A stretch of DNA of 64,000 nucleotides from Tyto alba. Lineage: Eukaryota; Chordata; Aves; Strigiformes; Tytonidae. A program made the translations under genes and the position numbers. The notes beneath the pieces were generated by a model. That model was not told the DNA's origin. It searched no databases and was given only the letters and a program-made list of their open reading frames with translations. Numbering within the stretch: position 1 is the stretch's first letter; every line of letters starts with the position of its first letter. Positions 50,822-64,000 of this stretch are shown piece after piece. The stretch lies in contig NW_024881313.1 in assembly GCF_018691265.1 (NCBI RefSeq), positions 9,329,501-9,393,500 of the forward strand, in the 5' to 3' direction.

Positions 50822-50960
50822 CAAGATGTTATGGCTCTATGTATGTTGGGCACTGGAAGAACGGTGAGGGAGCCCGCGGGGCAGGCGGCGACCCTTTGGG
50901 CAGCCCCCCGGGGTGCTGCTGCTGCGGGGACTCGCACCGACGGTGTTGGATTGCCAGGGT
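50822..50960 (-). promoter_or_regulatory. Candidate small CpG island or upstream non-coding exon
   Basis: About 10 CpG dinucleotides fall within roughly 100 bases (50865-50955) in an AT-rich setting. On the minus strand the patch is followed by CATCTTG then GTAGGG, a plausible splice donor at 50821. This could be a BZW2 first exon or an alternative promoter, but the island is very small and no transcript evidence is available. Confidence 0.22.
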
Positions 50961-52204
50961 GCTGGAGGGAGCTGCCAGAGCACCACCGACACAGCACCAC
51001 CACCACCAGCTTTCACAGGAACAGATGCTTGGCAGGAATCATTTCCATCTCCTTCCCTTGCTCAGACATCATGCAAGACAGGAGCACTCATCACAGAGGC
51101 AAACAAAATAAAAGCATAGATAAGGACAGTTTCTCGGAAGGAAAAACCCCAGCCCACATACCAAGGTCAATCTTTTTTCCCCCTAATAAGTGGAATATCC
51201 AGGACACTAAAAGGCTTTATTGGATCTTTTTCATTCAGCAACGTTACGAGGCATTTTCATCCTCTCACTGTTATAGTTTCAGGCTTAGGATGGAAACCTA
51301 AAGAGGGTTCTCCTCTTCTTTCAGCAGCAAGCCAAGGAGTTATGTTAAAAGCAAATTACTGAACTTGAGCAGCATGGAGGAAAGGCTGCCCTTGCACTTG
51401 TGCTGGAGAGGCAATATGTCAGCACGCAGCCAGCAGCTGTCTCCGCTCCCTGGGAAGGCAGCAGGCAGCTAGATTACGAGCTAACAAAATCTGTAGGTGG
51501 AAAACTCATAAATCATTACCAGTACAGAGGAACAGAGCGATGTAAGGGGACGACAGGACAGAGCGGATGCAATGCAGCCACTGGTTCTCGCCAAATCCTC
51601 GTCAGGCTTCCCACTTTCCACCCAGACACTGAGTCCCTGTGGGGACTCTCACAGCTCCTCCTTTTCCACAGGCACTTCCCAACACCCGAGTGCGGCAAGA
51701 GACAAGCGACCGCAATGCACAGCGGTCACGCAGCCTGCACAGCTGCTGCAGCATTCACTGCCGCCACAGCCGTGAAGTGTTTTCTGCTTTAACGTTGTTT
51801 TTGCACCCTCGTAAGGCTACAAAATCCACCTGGGCTGCTGACATTTCCCAGGTTCGGTCAGGGTGAAGGAAAAGCGCTGTATTTACACATTCCAGGCAAT
51901 ACGATGGCTAGCCTGCAACATGAAGAGCGGCGGTAACGCTACCTACTGCCTGCTAAAACTCACCCTGATACTGTTGAAAAGGAAATAAGAAGCTCTATTT
52001 GCTGCTTCCCAAAGTCCCAAGTGCTGAGAACAGGACCAGAGCAGTGCTAAGAAGCTGCCCCTCCTCCCTCCTTCACCACACATCTGAGGAGCCAACACCA
52101 AGTCCCTATATTCAGTGAGACACACCAGGCTTTCTTTACACAGGCTGACTCCTGCTATTTCATCACCATTTTCCACTCTTGACCTCCATTCCTAAAACAT
52201 CGGG

Positions 52205-52245
52205 TTTTTTTTGTTTTTTTTTGTTTTTTTTTTTTTTTAAAAAAA
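52205..52245. repeat. T-rich run passing into A run
   Basis: T runs broken by two G residues (52205-52238), directly followed by seven A residues, giving a partly self-complementary simple sequence. Confidence 0.9.
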
Positions 52246-53469
52246 GTGACTAATAACCAGGAGGACTGTAACTCAACCATGGTACAAATCAGCGCTGGCA
52301 GAGGGAAGGTTTATCTTGCGATTTTGCCCACAGAGGCCACCACCAGAGTTACAATGTTTACGAAACCTTTACCCCAAAGGTCCCACTCACTACAAAGGGT
52401 AAAGCCAGAGCCAGGCTCTCACCATGTTAAAATCCCCTCACTGATTTTATTGCACAAACGACTGCAATGGCAACATGCAGGGACTAAGCAGTCACATAAT
52501 GATGTGCAGGGGAAATACAGACAACATCATGGTTTAATATTTACATGAAAAAAGGATACTGCTAATCCACATGCTTATTGCTGAAAAATACATCTTCTGT
52601 TATGAATTAATTTTGCTTATGACATTACAGTACATGAAGCAACTAGATACCGACCTTTGATTTCATACTTGGAAGCATGCCCTAGTCACCAGTGGCTATC
52701 ATGCATAGTATCTTAAGATAGTGTTATAGCACATTTTCAACGTGCACTGAGTGCCCTGTCTTCCCCCAAAGAGCCTTCCAGAAGTTCTTAAAGCACCTTT
52801 TTTTTTAATTTTTTTAATCACAGGACAGTGTTTTTCCACAGTAGAGTCCACACCAGTAAAAGTACTTATCCTTTATTAGTATGCCTAGTGGGAGAGAAAA
52901 CAGAATGAAGCAAGTGGAACTGGTTTCATTCTGCAGCAAGTACAAACAAATAGCAAAAGAGAATGAAACTTAACACACATTAAAGAAAAAATTAAAAATT
53001 ACACCCATGTGAGATTCTTCAGCCAAGAACTGTGCTGTAGTTATCCAGATGAGAAATAAGTAAGTCCCCAAAAAATGAGAAGACAAACTCACCAAAATTT
53101 GCACCATAAATCTCATCACCTAACTGCTAAACCAGGACACACAGGAAGATGTGTCTCGAAAAACAGACAAAAAACCCCACCGCCACCAATTAATGTACAA
53201 TCACACACTGCATCAGAGATCCAGCTCACTGTGTATTTCAGGAGAGCAGGTGTTTCTTAGGTCACTAACCAAGAATTTCTACAGAAGCGGCTCAGCTGAA
53301 TAACAAGGTAAAAAAAAAAAGACAGAAATCTGCCACAGCCGAAGCACTCCAGATGCACTTCACAAGGTCAAGAGAACTGTAAACTGAACCAGCAAGGCAA
53401 TGGACTTCTCTGCTTCGTAATCAGCAACCATATGAAAAATGCACGCATCATGGCACAATCAGTGAAGGG

Positions 53470-53504
53470 AAAAAAAAAAAAAGAAAAAAGAAAAAAAGAA
53501 AAAA
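53470..53504. repeat. A-rich simple repeat
   Basis: A residues interrupted by three G residues over 35 bases. Confidence 0.9.
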
Positions 53505-56500
53505 TTCTTAATCATTGACAGGTGAAAATACAAGTCAAGAAAATTAAATCATACGCTTGGGTTGACTCACATGGAAAGTTATCTTTTGGTAACAAGGTTT
53601 CTTTCAGCAACTAAGAGGAGGAATTAGATATAATTCTTCAAGGACAAGGTATTAGTAGGAGCTTTTCTCAGACTGTTGAGAGATCTCAAACTGCTGTGCT
53701 CCTAACTGGAGTACCTTGAGGTAATGGAGACTGTGTATTGCTACAGACCAGTTCATACCCAATTAACATTCACTTTAAGGTGATGGCTAGTCATCCAACT
53801 CCAAGCTTGCACACCTTGCCAGCAGGAAAACCTCTTACAAAAAGAAGGGGATAAAAAGGATTGGCAGAGATCAGGGTCAGGTGAACTTAGAAAACAAGCA
53901 GACCGCGGTACTCTCTCTCTCAGCAATCACCATAAGAGATAACGTTGCTAGAGGAAAAATGGTGTAGCTGAAATTCTGCAAAAACATGATACAAAGGTAC
54001 TGCTGCAATTTAGCTCAATCCTTCATTAATGTTTGGCAGAGAGAGTTGTACTATCCACTGTTCACAGCACACTTGGAAGAAACAATTAATGGAATTAACT
54101 TGATAGGGTCCCCCATAAGCAGGTCTCCAATAAACCGAAAAATGCAAATATTAGGAAGAAAATGTGTAAAAAAAATATTACCAGAGAGGCTTCATTTCTC
54201 GCATTGAAGTCCGCCAGACACAAGACAACACAAGAACAGCTCAGCAGTGAAGGCCAGTGCAGAAGGAACAGCTTTCTCATGTAGAGTACCACTCCTCTGC
54301 TCAAATCTAACCTGCTTCTCTTTTTTTAATGTATTAGCCCACTGAAAGTTTTTAGTGTTGACCCTACACGTACAAATCAAATACCACAACAGTAAAATCA
54401 GAAGATGCGCTGCTTCCGTTTTTCTTGCTATGGCAAAGCTCTGAGCAGCAGCAAGAGCACTGGAGATCACCAGTGTCTTCAGGATACAGCACTGCAGCAT
54501 CTGAAAATCCACAAAATGTCTTCAAAATTACAAGGGCTAAGCTTAAAAATAAGAAAATAAATACAAAGCGTGCATTCTCCAGAAAGTAATACCTCCCAGT
54601 TGCTAACAGTTTATTATTTCATGAACTAAATACAGTAATCGGAGGAGGGATGTATTAATAGCCAGCACCTCCTACACACTTGCAAGCAGTGAAAGCCTTG
54701 GCTTTAATAAAATGACAACTGCTGTAAGCAGTAAAGCAAGTTTTAACTTAGAACTCCCTAATTATTTCTTCAAAGCATGTGCAAGGAAAAGGAATTCACC
54801 AAGCTAACACATGGCTTTTTACCTGCAGGTCAATGAATCAGCTTTCAGGTACTGGAATTTTGGTCTTTCTGGCTAAAAAGCGATGAAGGCACAACGCTTT
54901 GCACCATGTCAACTATTCCAAACATGCCAGCTTACACTGATTATGCTGTTAGCAGCATTCACTTGGACAGAAAAGGAGTCCATAACAGACTTGTATCACT
55001 CTGCACCCCCAAAACAGTCCCATGTTCCCTGTGGCTGCTTCCTCCTCCTCAGAGCAGGTTGAACATTCTGACAGAACACACTAGTTTTGGTGAACAAATT
55101 TCTGAAGCGTGGGATAAAAATAGTCAATGCTTGGATTGCTTCAATCTGCAAATAGTTATTTTGTAGGCAGTGATAGATACAACTCCTCTCAAACCAAGCC
55201 TAGATAATTCTATAGCAATAGATATTGATTCATATCCACAAGTTGGATGTTGAAAAAAAAAACAACACACCAAAACCTACCCCACAGTGTATGGCATGGG
55301 GTGCCTACACAATCAACTATTATCCTAGGTGAGTCAGAAAAATAGCTATTATAGACTGAACATGCAGAGAGGGGGCACACACTTGTTATTCTACCCACTG
55401 CTTGACAGCTCACACACCAGCACTCTCAGCTCAACTTCAGAAAGGCATTTCTTCACCTCTGTGTAGAAGCCTGAAAGCTCTTAGAGGAATTCATGGAAGA
55501 AGAGTCTATCAGGGGCTATTAAATACAAGAATCATACAATCTTCTAAGACAAAAATTGCTGTAAGTATGACAACAGCACAAAAGAAAGAAATGTAGCAAT
55601 CCCATCTAGCTACATTTTTACACCACCACATCCTCCCCCCTCCCCACTTTTTTTTTTTTTTGTCCCTACTTAACTCTACCAGCTGCTTTCAGAAATGAGA
55701 CTCTGGACCTAAGGCCAATTTCTCCTAGTAAGCCAAGTTTTGGTATGAGGTCAGGTAACCTATAGGCATCATATATCCCACGTAGCTCCTCCTCACTGCG
55801 TACTTCATGAAAGGCTGTCTATTAAATCCACAAATGGACAAGACAAACATTACTCACCCTAGTACTCCACTTGGCAGTACTAGGACAACAGCACTGAGAG
55901 CTGGGTGGCACTTCAGTAAGGCCAGGTGAGGAGGAGAAGTAAACAAAAAATGCAAGAGGTCTGACATGAGTCAGCATGTTGCATTACTAATTTTGCAGGA
56001 GGTCTTTATATTGCTTTATTTAAGATGAGGGAAAACATTCAACTAGTTGTCTTCAGTAATGCAAACAAAAAGCTTTGATCCAATCTGTATTGTGAATATT
56101 GTGATTCAACCCAGATATTTCTTCCCTGTGAGTGGGGATGTCCAGGGTCTTGACGGTAAGCATACTGTAGAGACTGGTAATAGGAATCACATTGGTATTG
56201 TAATTGAACTGTGTATTGCAATTGTTTTACTTTGTTACATGTAACTTCCATTTGTATTGTGTTTTCAGTATATTTTGTATTACTCTGCTAAATCAGAAAT
56301 CCCATGTAACATCAACTACCTTCAGATAAGTAAATTAGGTATTAAACATTACACCCTCCGTGTGTGGAATATCTAAAAGAAGCTGGTCAGAGACTACTAG
56401 ACTCATATGCACACATCAGAGCAAGCTGGAAGATCAGTCTCAGTTTGGTAACTGAAAAGCTCAAATGCTAAGCAATCACGTATAGCAAAGTTTCCTCTAT

Positions 56501-59500
56501 TTAGATATACCACGCATAGAAACAGTCAAGAAAGTGCTCAAAACACCACATGTTCTCTCAATTTCAACAGTTCAGCTTCCCTTTCCTTAATCATCTTTCA
56601 TGCTGTATCTGGACATAAAGATGTTAAATGTAACACTTATCTGAAAGTGCATACAACCAAGACTATGTCTTTGTTGGTAATCCAGATTCAGGAGACTTTG
56701 AAGTCCATCAAACTAACGCAAAGAATTCACAGTCTATCTATAAACACAGCATTGCAAGCAATGCCTATTATGAATGCTATGAATGCATCATGATAGTTTT
56801 GCTTCTCAAAAAGATGTATTTATAAGCAGTTTTGATCATAATTGCAATCAGATGAAAACTCAGTTCTCAAAAATACATTTATATACACAGGTGGCCAGAA
56901 TCTTAGAATTAAGAAACATTGCCATGAAAGGAAGTCAAATAAAGTAGCAATATAAATCATCCAAGCTAGAAAAAATAGAGTAATTAGCCTGTTGCTTCAC
57001 TAATTTGTATCTGTTTTCCAGTATTAATGTCATGTGCTAACAGCATAATCACATTGCAGAAAGCTAATAGAAGTTATTGAGTGAGAGACATCTGCTTCAC
57101 CCAGATGTAGACCAGAGCAGGTATATAATATTTTACCCCACTCCATCACAGAGGCAGCAAATCCCACCTGCAGGCAGTACCGTTTACACTGTGGCAGTTG
57201 CTGAAGCGCTTCGTGCTCACACACTGGAAATGGAAGCACAGACAGCTGTCAGTCATCTCAGTTCAATGCAAAAAATGACAGTTTAATTGATGCCATTCAT
57301 TGTGAGAACCACTACCTATTTCACTGTTGACCATTTTAAGGAGACAATCTGCTAAGCCAAAACCCATATCCATTTTTCTTGAGCAAAAGGCCAACTGTCA
57401 GTACCCAAAAATGGGGTGCATTTGACCTAACTTTAAAAATGAATGACAGCAGACACATAAATTCGACCCTGCAATTCTTGCCTCTTTTCACCATCAATGG
57501 AGAAACGTAAATATTTCCAGAAAATACCTTATCTAAAATATTCTGCTTACCCATCTTAGGGTGAGACCTTAAGGGAGTCTCTTGTGAACAGCTTCACAGA
57601 TTCAGCTTTAGGCACTTTTTAGATATCTGAACTAGATCAAAGTTACTCCATCAGTTTCTACAACATAAATTCATATCTGCAGATTGGCAATATGTGTGAA
57701 AGTCTATAGCTCAGTGACACCTAAAAACATCTCAGGCAGAGCTAAGAGCTTAATTACACACCCAAAACTAACAGTAGGGCAATTACTAATGGTATATTAT
57801 TCAGTTCTACAGTTAATTCAGTAGACCTGCTTGTTTATCTTTCTGAAATGATTCACAGAATTTCCGTTGTTGGCTGAGAAGTTTCAAAATCCAGCATACT
57901 ACAAATACGCTGAGAGAATAGGCTCAGCATCAGACCACAACCACCCACCCACACCCAACCCAGTTTCTGAAGCCAAGCATTACTGCAGGAGTTACGGATT
58001 TCCAACTGGAATAGGTTTAATATCTTTTTAAATGGGCATAAAACATCACCATGCCAGCCAGCCTGGCTTCCTTCAACAGAAAAAGCATACATCCACTTTG
58101 AGGTTGTTTGGGCTGTATCAGTGTCAGCTTGGCACAATGATATTTGCCACTATTAATAGGGAAATCTATTTCCTTGTTTACAGCATCATGGTTTATGCAC
58201 TGGAAAGACTAATATCAGCAACCTAATTCTACAGACAAACTAATAAATCTTCCATGGGATGTACATCTGTAGGTGTATGCATACATATGTACATACAAAA
58301 GACTAAGAATGCCAATAAAAGCTATGTTAGATTTCTACAGCTCACTTCCTACAAGGATGCAACATATAAAGAATTTTAAAGGTTTACTAACAAGACAGCT
58401 AAAGGACTTTTTTTTTTTTTTTTTAATTCTGGACTGAGAAAACACAATGAAAGGCTTGCCTGGTTTCTCTGAGGACTTTCAAAAGACATGCTAGTTAACC
58501 TAGAGCTCTTGAATGGGGATCTAGAAAAGGATCCTACAAAGTACATTAACTTTTAGTGAAAAAGGGGCATATGCCTTTTAATGCTACACCTCCTGTCCTT
58601 TTGAAAGAAACAGAAGCTCTTCAAACAGCCAAAAAACTGTTAACATCTATTGCATCTATCATACAAGGAGGAAAAAAAAAATAAAAATTTCAAATTTTAA
58701 GAAGTGAACTGATGCTAAATCCCAAAACGTAGATTTGTTGAGTCATGGATACAGCAAAACTCTCAATGAACTGACTGTTAAAACCCATGCAGACCAATGC
58801 ATTTGCATCCCACCTCAAGTACTGCTCTGCCTAGTTTGATATGCTCTGTAGAGCTGAACAACTAGAAAACCTGGCATATGTTCTCTGCTAATGGAAGATA
58901 AAATGCAAAGGTAGCAGAAGTGCCAACCTAAATTTATTTTTTTTTAAAAATCTAAAAGAAGAGAAAGCAGATATTCAACATGACTCTCAATGAGGGGCTT
59001 TGCAATGGGTAGTATTTTTCCTCTATTCTTGACAATGTCGCAAAAACAAGAGTTGATACTTCAGGTTAAGAATATGTTGACATGAATCTTTATTAACCAG
59101 TTGTTGGGAACACTAATTAAGGTAGCTATTCAACAAACTAAAAACCTAGTTATTAACAGGAATTGAGTAATTTATACAGGGATTACATAAAAAAAAAAAA
59201 AAAAAAGAAGCAAAGATGTTGAAAAAGAATAAATGGGGAACATCTTGGTCTACACTAGGAAGACAGTGCACTTTTCCGCATCACCGACATATGGCTCTCC
59301 CCCAGCTTCAAAAGCTTTTTTTGCGTTGTCTCTTCATACCATAACACTGCTTTTGCAGTGCTGATGTTTACCAGGTCAGACTAAAAACGTCAATGACTGT
59401 TTAAACTGACAAGACAAAGGAAAATGAGGAAAGAATTAGGTCTTCCTACTCCCAGGAATCAAGAACAAGTCAGGGAGGGCACTAAGCTACTAAACTAATC

Positions 59501-62500
59501 CTAGCATCAAATGGGCTACCCATAAAATGCTTTGACTTCACACATTTGGCTTCAGGGAGCTGTGGACCACTGCTTACAGATGAAAGCTCAAGAATTGCAC
59601 AACTTCCTCATAGGGGAGACCAGATAAACTGATGCCTTGATGATTTAGCAGTGTAGGTCACTAAACCAGACCACTATCATAATGAAGGATCTTGGAGGCA
59701 CAACATCAGTGCAAATAAATTGACATGATGATGGCAAGGGCATAATGGGAAGAAGGCACTCTTCAGCATACAACAATAAACATTTTAACAGGAATAAACC
59801 AACTGAAAATACAAAGCCCTTCTCTTAGATTATTTGGAGAAGTAAATTATGAGTATGTTTTACTTTCTCCAATTCAAGGAGAAGTCTTCTAATAAAGTTC
59901 TGCAAAACAAGATATCCAAATTCAAAACCTGGCAAAAGACCTCGTCCAGGTACTTGAGCACAGGAGAAGCAGGCCAAACGGAGACTGATGCTCATGACAA
60001 TGAATCCCAAGGGCAGAGCCAAGGATTCAGGCAGCCCTGGGGATATGCTGAATGGGGCTCCCTTTTGCCACAAAAGGTAGAAAAAAAAAAAATCATCTTG
60101 GACAGAATATGGGATTCAACCACACAACACCAGGCTTCCATAGCACTGGCTGATGGTTTGGGGATCCTCAGGCCTTGGCCACAGGAAACCATGCATTAAG
60201 ATAAAACAGTTAAAACAGACCTAATACAGAAGAGACTTAACAGCACAGATTTCAGGAGCAAGCTCAGAGAGGTGCGGAGGCATGGGACAAAACCAGCAAC
60301 AAGACTCAAACCAAATTCATATCCATAGTGGCGCATATAGAGAAGATTGTAGATTGAAAATAAACTCACCATCTCCTCTTCTTTCTAAAGGGTTGAGGTC
60401 TCCTTGAGTATTTCAAATAAATAGCATCCTTTATTTTTCTAATTTTCTATTGCTTGAGGCATGAAATGGTAGTGAAAATAAATGACAAACCCTGTGTCTG
60501 CTAATGCTCAGTAACACATTCCTAAGATTTCACCCTTGTGCCTTATCAGAAGCAAAATGACTAACATATAACTTGAATGCACTGAATGAATTTTCAATCT
60601 TAAAAACATTTCTAGAGAAGTAGAGGATTTATTTATGGAAACAAAACCTAAAATGAAAGGATCACTTAAGCTTGCAAATTACAAACGGTTGAACTGCTTC
60701 AACTTCTCTTTCATCATGAAAACACATTTAAGGAAAATACATGAAATAGTGGTTATTACAATGAAGTACTCCCCCAAAGCCATATGTAATTGTTCTGCCT
60801 GCGGTAGTTGAAGCAGTTGCAGAAGGGTGTAACTCATTGGGATTCAAGACATCACAGGAGATGCTTCTTTCCTGTGTCCCTGACCAACCTCTCTGTTCCA
60901 GACTGCATCTAGCATTTTCCCCATCTGACCCGCCTGTCCTCAATTCTAATTCTCACCAGAGGTAATCCATCCTTCTTACAGGCTGACTGCAAGCAATAAT
61001 CTTTGTCCGCTACTGTGAGTCTGCAATAACTGTAAGCAATTTCTATATTAAACTTCTCCATCTAACCTAAAAATAACTCACATTTTGCAGAGCAAATCCT
61101 TATAGAGGACTCCAAAATATGCCTACGTATGAAGTACTCAATGAATTTTAGAATTCCTACAGAAAACTAGAGTTTATGTACTAGGAAAAAACACATTTCT
61201 AATTTCAAAAGCTCTTAGATGCATAGCAACTAACAGCTCTTACAGACAAAGTCCTTGTTATGGTAGGAATTACTACGGATTTACTTCCTGGAAACATTTT
61301 CCTGAATTCTGGGAATTTAAAAACCAAAATACTTAACTCGACAAAAGATTATTTGTTTTATATGGCACATGTGAGGAAGTTTTTTTACTACATTAAAACA
61401 CACTTAGTGATAAAAGCATATCTAAGTATAGAATGGGAACAAGACTGAACAATAGGAAAAAAAAAGCTCTTACCATGTGTCTCAGCCATTACCCAGGTTT
61501 CAGCTTCTGTACTGACTCATGACCAGCTTACCTCTTAACTACTTTCCCTAGGAAGCATGCACCAAGCACCTCCTAGCCTTGCAATATGATCTGCACGAGC
61601 TGTCACTTGCACCTATCCGATCCCATCACAAAACTGTGATACAAGTCAGAAGGTTTACCAGCAATGTATTACAAATACATGATTTCTCTTTAGTGTGCTT
61701 GCACTGTAGAACCACACTTTACAGAAAATCAAAGCTGTTAAACCCTGAAACTCAGGCGTTTCATTCTCCTCTCAGCTTTATAGCACTGAGGAATCTTGAT
61801 AAGCACTACAGTGTCATAAGTATGGCCACCACACCACTGTACCCATCCTCTTGGCTACACTCGCTCTTTATTTTGCTTTTTGTTTTTTAATAGCTTTTAT
61901 TTTTAATTTTGCAGTCTCTTATAAGACCTACAGCTAGATTTAAGAAGTATGGTACAGCAAGTTCAAAAGGGTTTTCAGGCATAGCAGAATATTATTGCAC
62001 TCCACAGACTTCTGTCTAGGGAGAAGCAATAGTTTTTTTCCATTTGTCAATTTTCCTTTCACATACCAGCATTACCTCTGAGTGATCATTAAGTATTTTA
62101 GTTATCATTGAACAAATAATTACTAGTTTAAATTAACAAGTAAGTACTGCTGCACTGGAGGGGAAGACTCATACTTAATCAACAATGGATCACATGGAAA
62201 ATAAGCAGTATCAGAAATCAAATCCACAGTTTAATGGGCAACCACAGCAGTCCACTGGTGAAATGAACTGTACATGAGGTATCCGAAAGGGATTATTTTA
62301 CCTGTAGGCTCAGGCATGGAGATAGATACAGGTGACAGCCTACTGCTCTATGTGCAACACAGAAAATGAACTGTTGAATTTGAACAGGAGTAACAAGGAC
62401 AGAAAATAAGCTGAGAAGTAAAAGATGATGTCTCTTAAAGCAATCTGAACTTAATAGCACATACCCATTCAACACACAATCTTATTCCTCTGTCCTAAAC

Positions 62501-64000
62501 AACCATCTTAAACCTGCAAGCCAGTACATATATCTATAGAGGACTGTAAGCAGAGTTTAAATAAACTTGCCTTGGGTTAAAAAATTACTCACAAATTACA
62601 TACATTTAACCTAACTGCCTCCACCATTTTTCACCAGATAAAAGGTTTCATTGTCACCAACTGCTGCTGACACTCCCAGGGTCTTTATTTTTCCCAGTAT
62701 TACACTCATGATTCCCAAGAGGTGGTGCAGGGCTTATATGTGCTGTGAAGTTTTTTAGTGTCCTTCTACACAGAGGTGTAGCTTTATGTAACTTTACATC
62801 TCTGAAGTTTTGAATTTATTTTAGCAACACTGTCTGAACAGCCATTGCAAATCAACTCTTACAGGAGCCATGCTAATGTATGATTGGGTTATTGCCACCA
62901 CTTGCAAAGCTTAAGTGGGAAAGAACTTGGCCTTGCAAGGGTGCTCAGCCAGCCCTCTGACACATATTGCTCAGTCACTAAGTACATCTCAGTCCATCAG
63001 CAAAAAAAATGCTTGTATGCCATTTCTTCTATTATAACAAAATACCTACTACCTACTTGGAATTCATATGCATTAAAGAATTTGTTAAAAGCTTGGATTT
63101 ATCTTTGTCAAAAAGAATCATAATGACTTGAGCACCCTGGCTATAGGAATACCTTATCATTCAAAGACATACCTAATTGTGTTCAAACATTTATCATACA
63201 TGCCAGTCCCTAGCTGCCCTCAGTTATTCTTCTGCAGTCTTTTCATAATCTACCTTCTGGTACAAAACAAGACTTAGCAATGTTAACAGACTATATCATA
63301 GATCCAGTGGCTGTCCCAAGATCCAAAACCAAATGCAATCTAAAAAAAAAAACCAAACCAACCACTTAAAATAAAATAAAAATACTTAAAGAAGTCAAAG
63401 TTATACAATGCCAATCAACTGAGGGGGAAGAGTAACATAATTAGGATCTGTGGGATCTGAGAGAAAAAAAAAACAGGGGATATTTCTAGCAATAAAAAAC
63501 CCTGAACTTGCATGAACTTGCACTGATCTAAATGATTAATCCTAACAGATACTCCTCACTTTGGCCAGGATTGGAGACAGCGGGACCAAAACCCAGAAAA
63601 GGTCTATCTGAAAGGCTCAGTTCCACGTGAAGATTTCCCATAGCCCAGGCCATGCAGAAGACAGAACCATTTCACAAAAACACACTTGAGAACCATGTGA
63701 AATGGCTTTTATATAGGAATGATTAAATAGACTTAAGACTTCAGCTTGACAAAAACACAGTGGCAAGAGATAATACAGGTCCGTCAAGGCATGACTGCAC
63801 GTCGAGGGTGAAGAGGGAACAATTCTCCATGTTCTCCCAAAAGAGGAACTGGGGGTTGGGGTGGGGAATCAAATGAAACCATGAAGTATCCAGGTTCAAA
63901 AACAAATAAAGAAAGGTCCTTCTTCAAGCAGCTGTGGAAGTTATAACCACAGGATGCTGCAGATGCAGTTTCCCTAAACATAAAAAAGCCATCTCAGGTG

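Larger units (their letters stand above)
46439..64000 (-). other. Upstream of BZW2 exon 2, probably intron 1
   Basis: The splice acceptor before exon 2 shows that an upstream exon exists, but none could be assigned. The stretch is AT-rich and mostly featureless. It contains A/T runs (52205-52245, 53470-53504, 58408-58424, 59189-59206) and two GC-rich patches (46690-46870 and 50860-50950). I searched both strands for the ankyrin repeats and MYND finger of ANKMY2, the mammalian upstream neighbour, and saw none. The BZW2 promoter may therefore lie beyond position 64000. Confidence 0.6.

Noticed and set aside
50831..51301. 156-codon plus-strand frame over the CpG-rich patch
   Set aside because: It does not resemble ANKMY2 or any family I know. 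GC-rich DNA has few stops, so the length is not evidence.
1..64000. Neighbouring genes TSPAN13 and ANKMY2, and tRNA, rRNA or CRISPR elements
   Set aside because: I looked for tetraspanin and ankyrin/MYND coding segments and for RNA-gene or array structure on both strands and saw none. The gene neighbours are probably just outside the window.

Overview
This is nuclear DNA from a vertebrate, almost certainly a bird. It contains CR1-type LINE fragments with the typical avian 3' end, a solo LTR of the avian ERVL-like type, and one gene with many short exons spread over about 39 kb. There is no prokaryotic gene organisation. Most open reading frames longer than 60 codons are chance frames in introns, or remnants of CR1.

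The only host gene I can support is BZW2 (basic leucine zipper and W2 domain protein 2, also called eIF5-mimic protein 1 or 5MP1), on the minus strand. I mapped 11 coding exons (numbered 2-12) with GT/AG boundaries. Their lengths and phases add up to 1260 bases, which is 419 codons plus a stop, the usual vertebrate BZW2 length. The start codon is at 46431-46429 and the stop at 7758-7756. The protein is intact, with no frameshift or missing exon. It is a cytoplasmic translation regulator made of HEAT-like repeats ending in a W2 domain. By resemblance to eIF5 and eIF2B-epsilon it competes for eIF2 and tightens start-codon selection.

Layout: 1-7.3 kb is intergenic DNA downstream of BZW2, with a solo LTR at 1887-2956 flanked by a 5-bp target duplication, an AT-rich tract, a CR1 scrap and a CpG-dense patch. 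7.3-7.8 kb is the last exon and 3' UTR, with three poly(A) hexamers. 7.8-46.4 kb is the BZW2 body. Intron 10 holds an antisense CR1 and intron 5 a longer sense CR1 with a dead reverse transcriptase. 46.4-64 kb is upstream of the first coding exon and is probably mostly intron 1. The non-coding first exon and the promoter were not identified with confidence. GC-rich patches at 46.69-46.87 kb and 50.86-50.95 kb are weak candidates.

In mammals TSPAN13 lies downstream of BZW2 and ANKMY2 upstream. I looked for both and saw neither, so they probably lie outside the window. I found no tRNA, rRNA, CRISPR array or operon, and nothing I would call a new biological system. The more interesting items are the weak start context of BZW2, the near-stop poly(A) signal, a nested perfect hairpin in intron 2, a second hairpin in intron 5, and the solo LTR.
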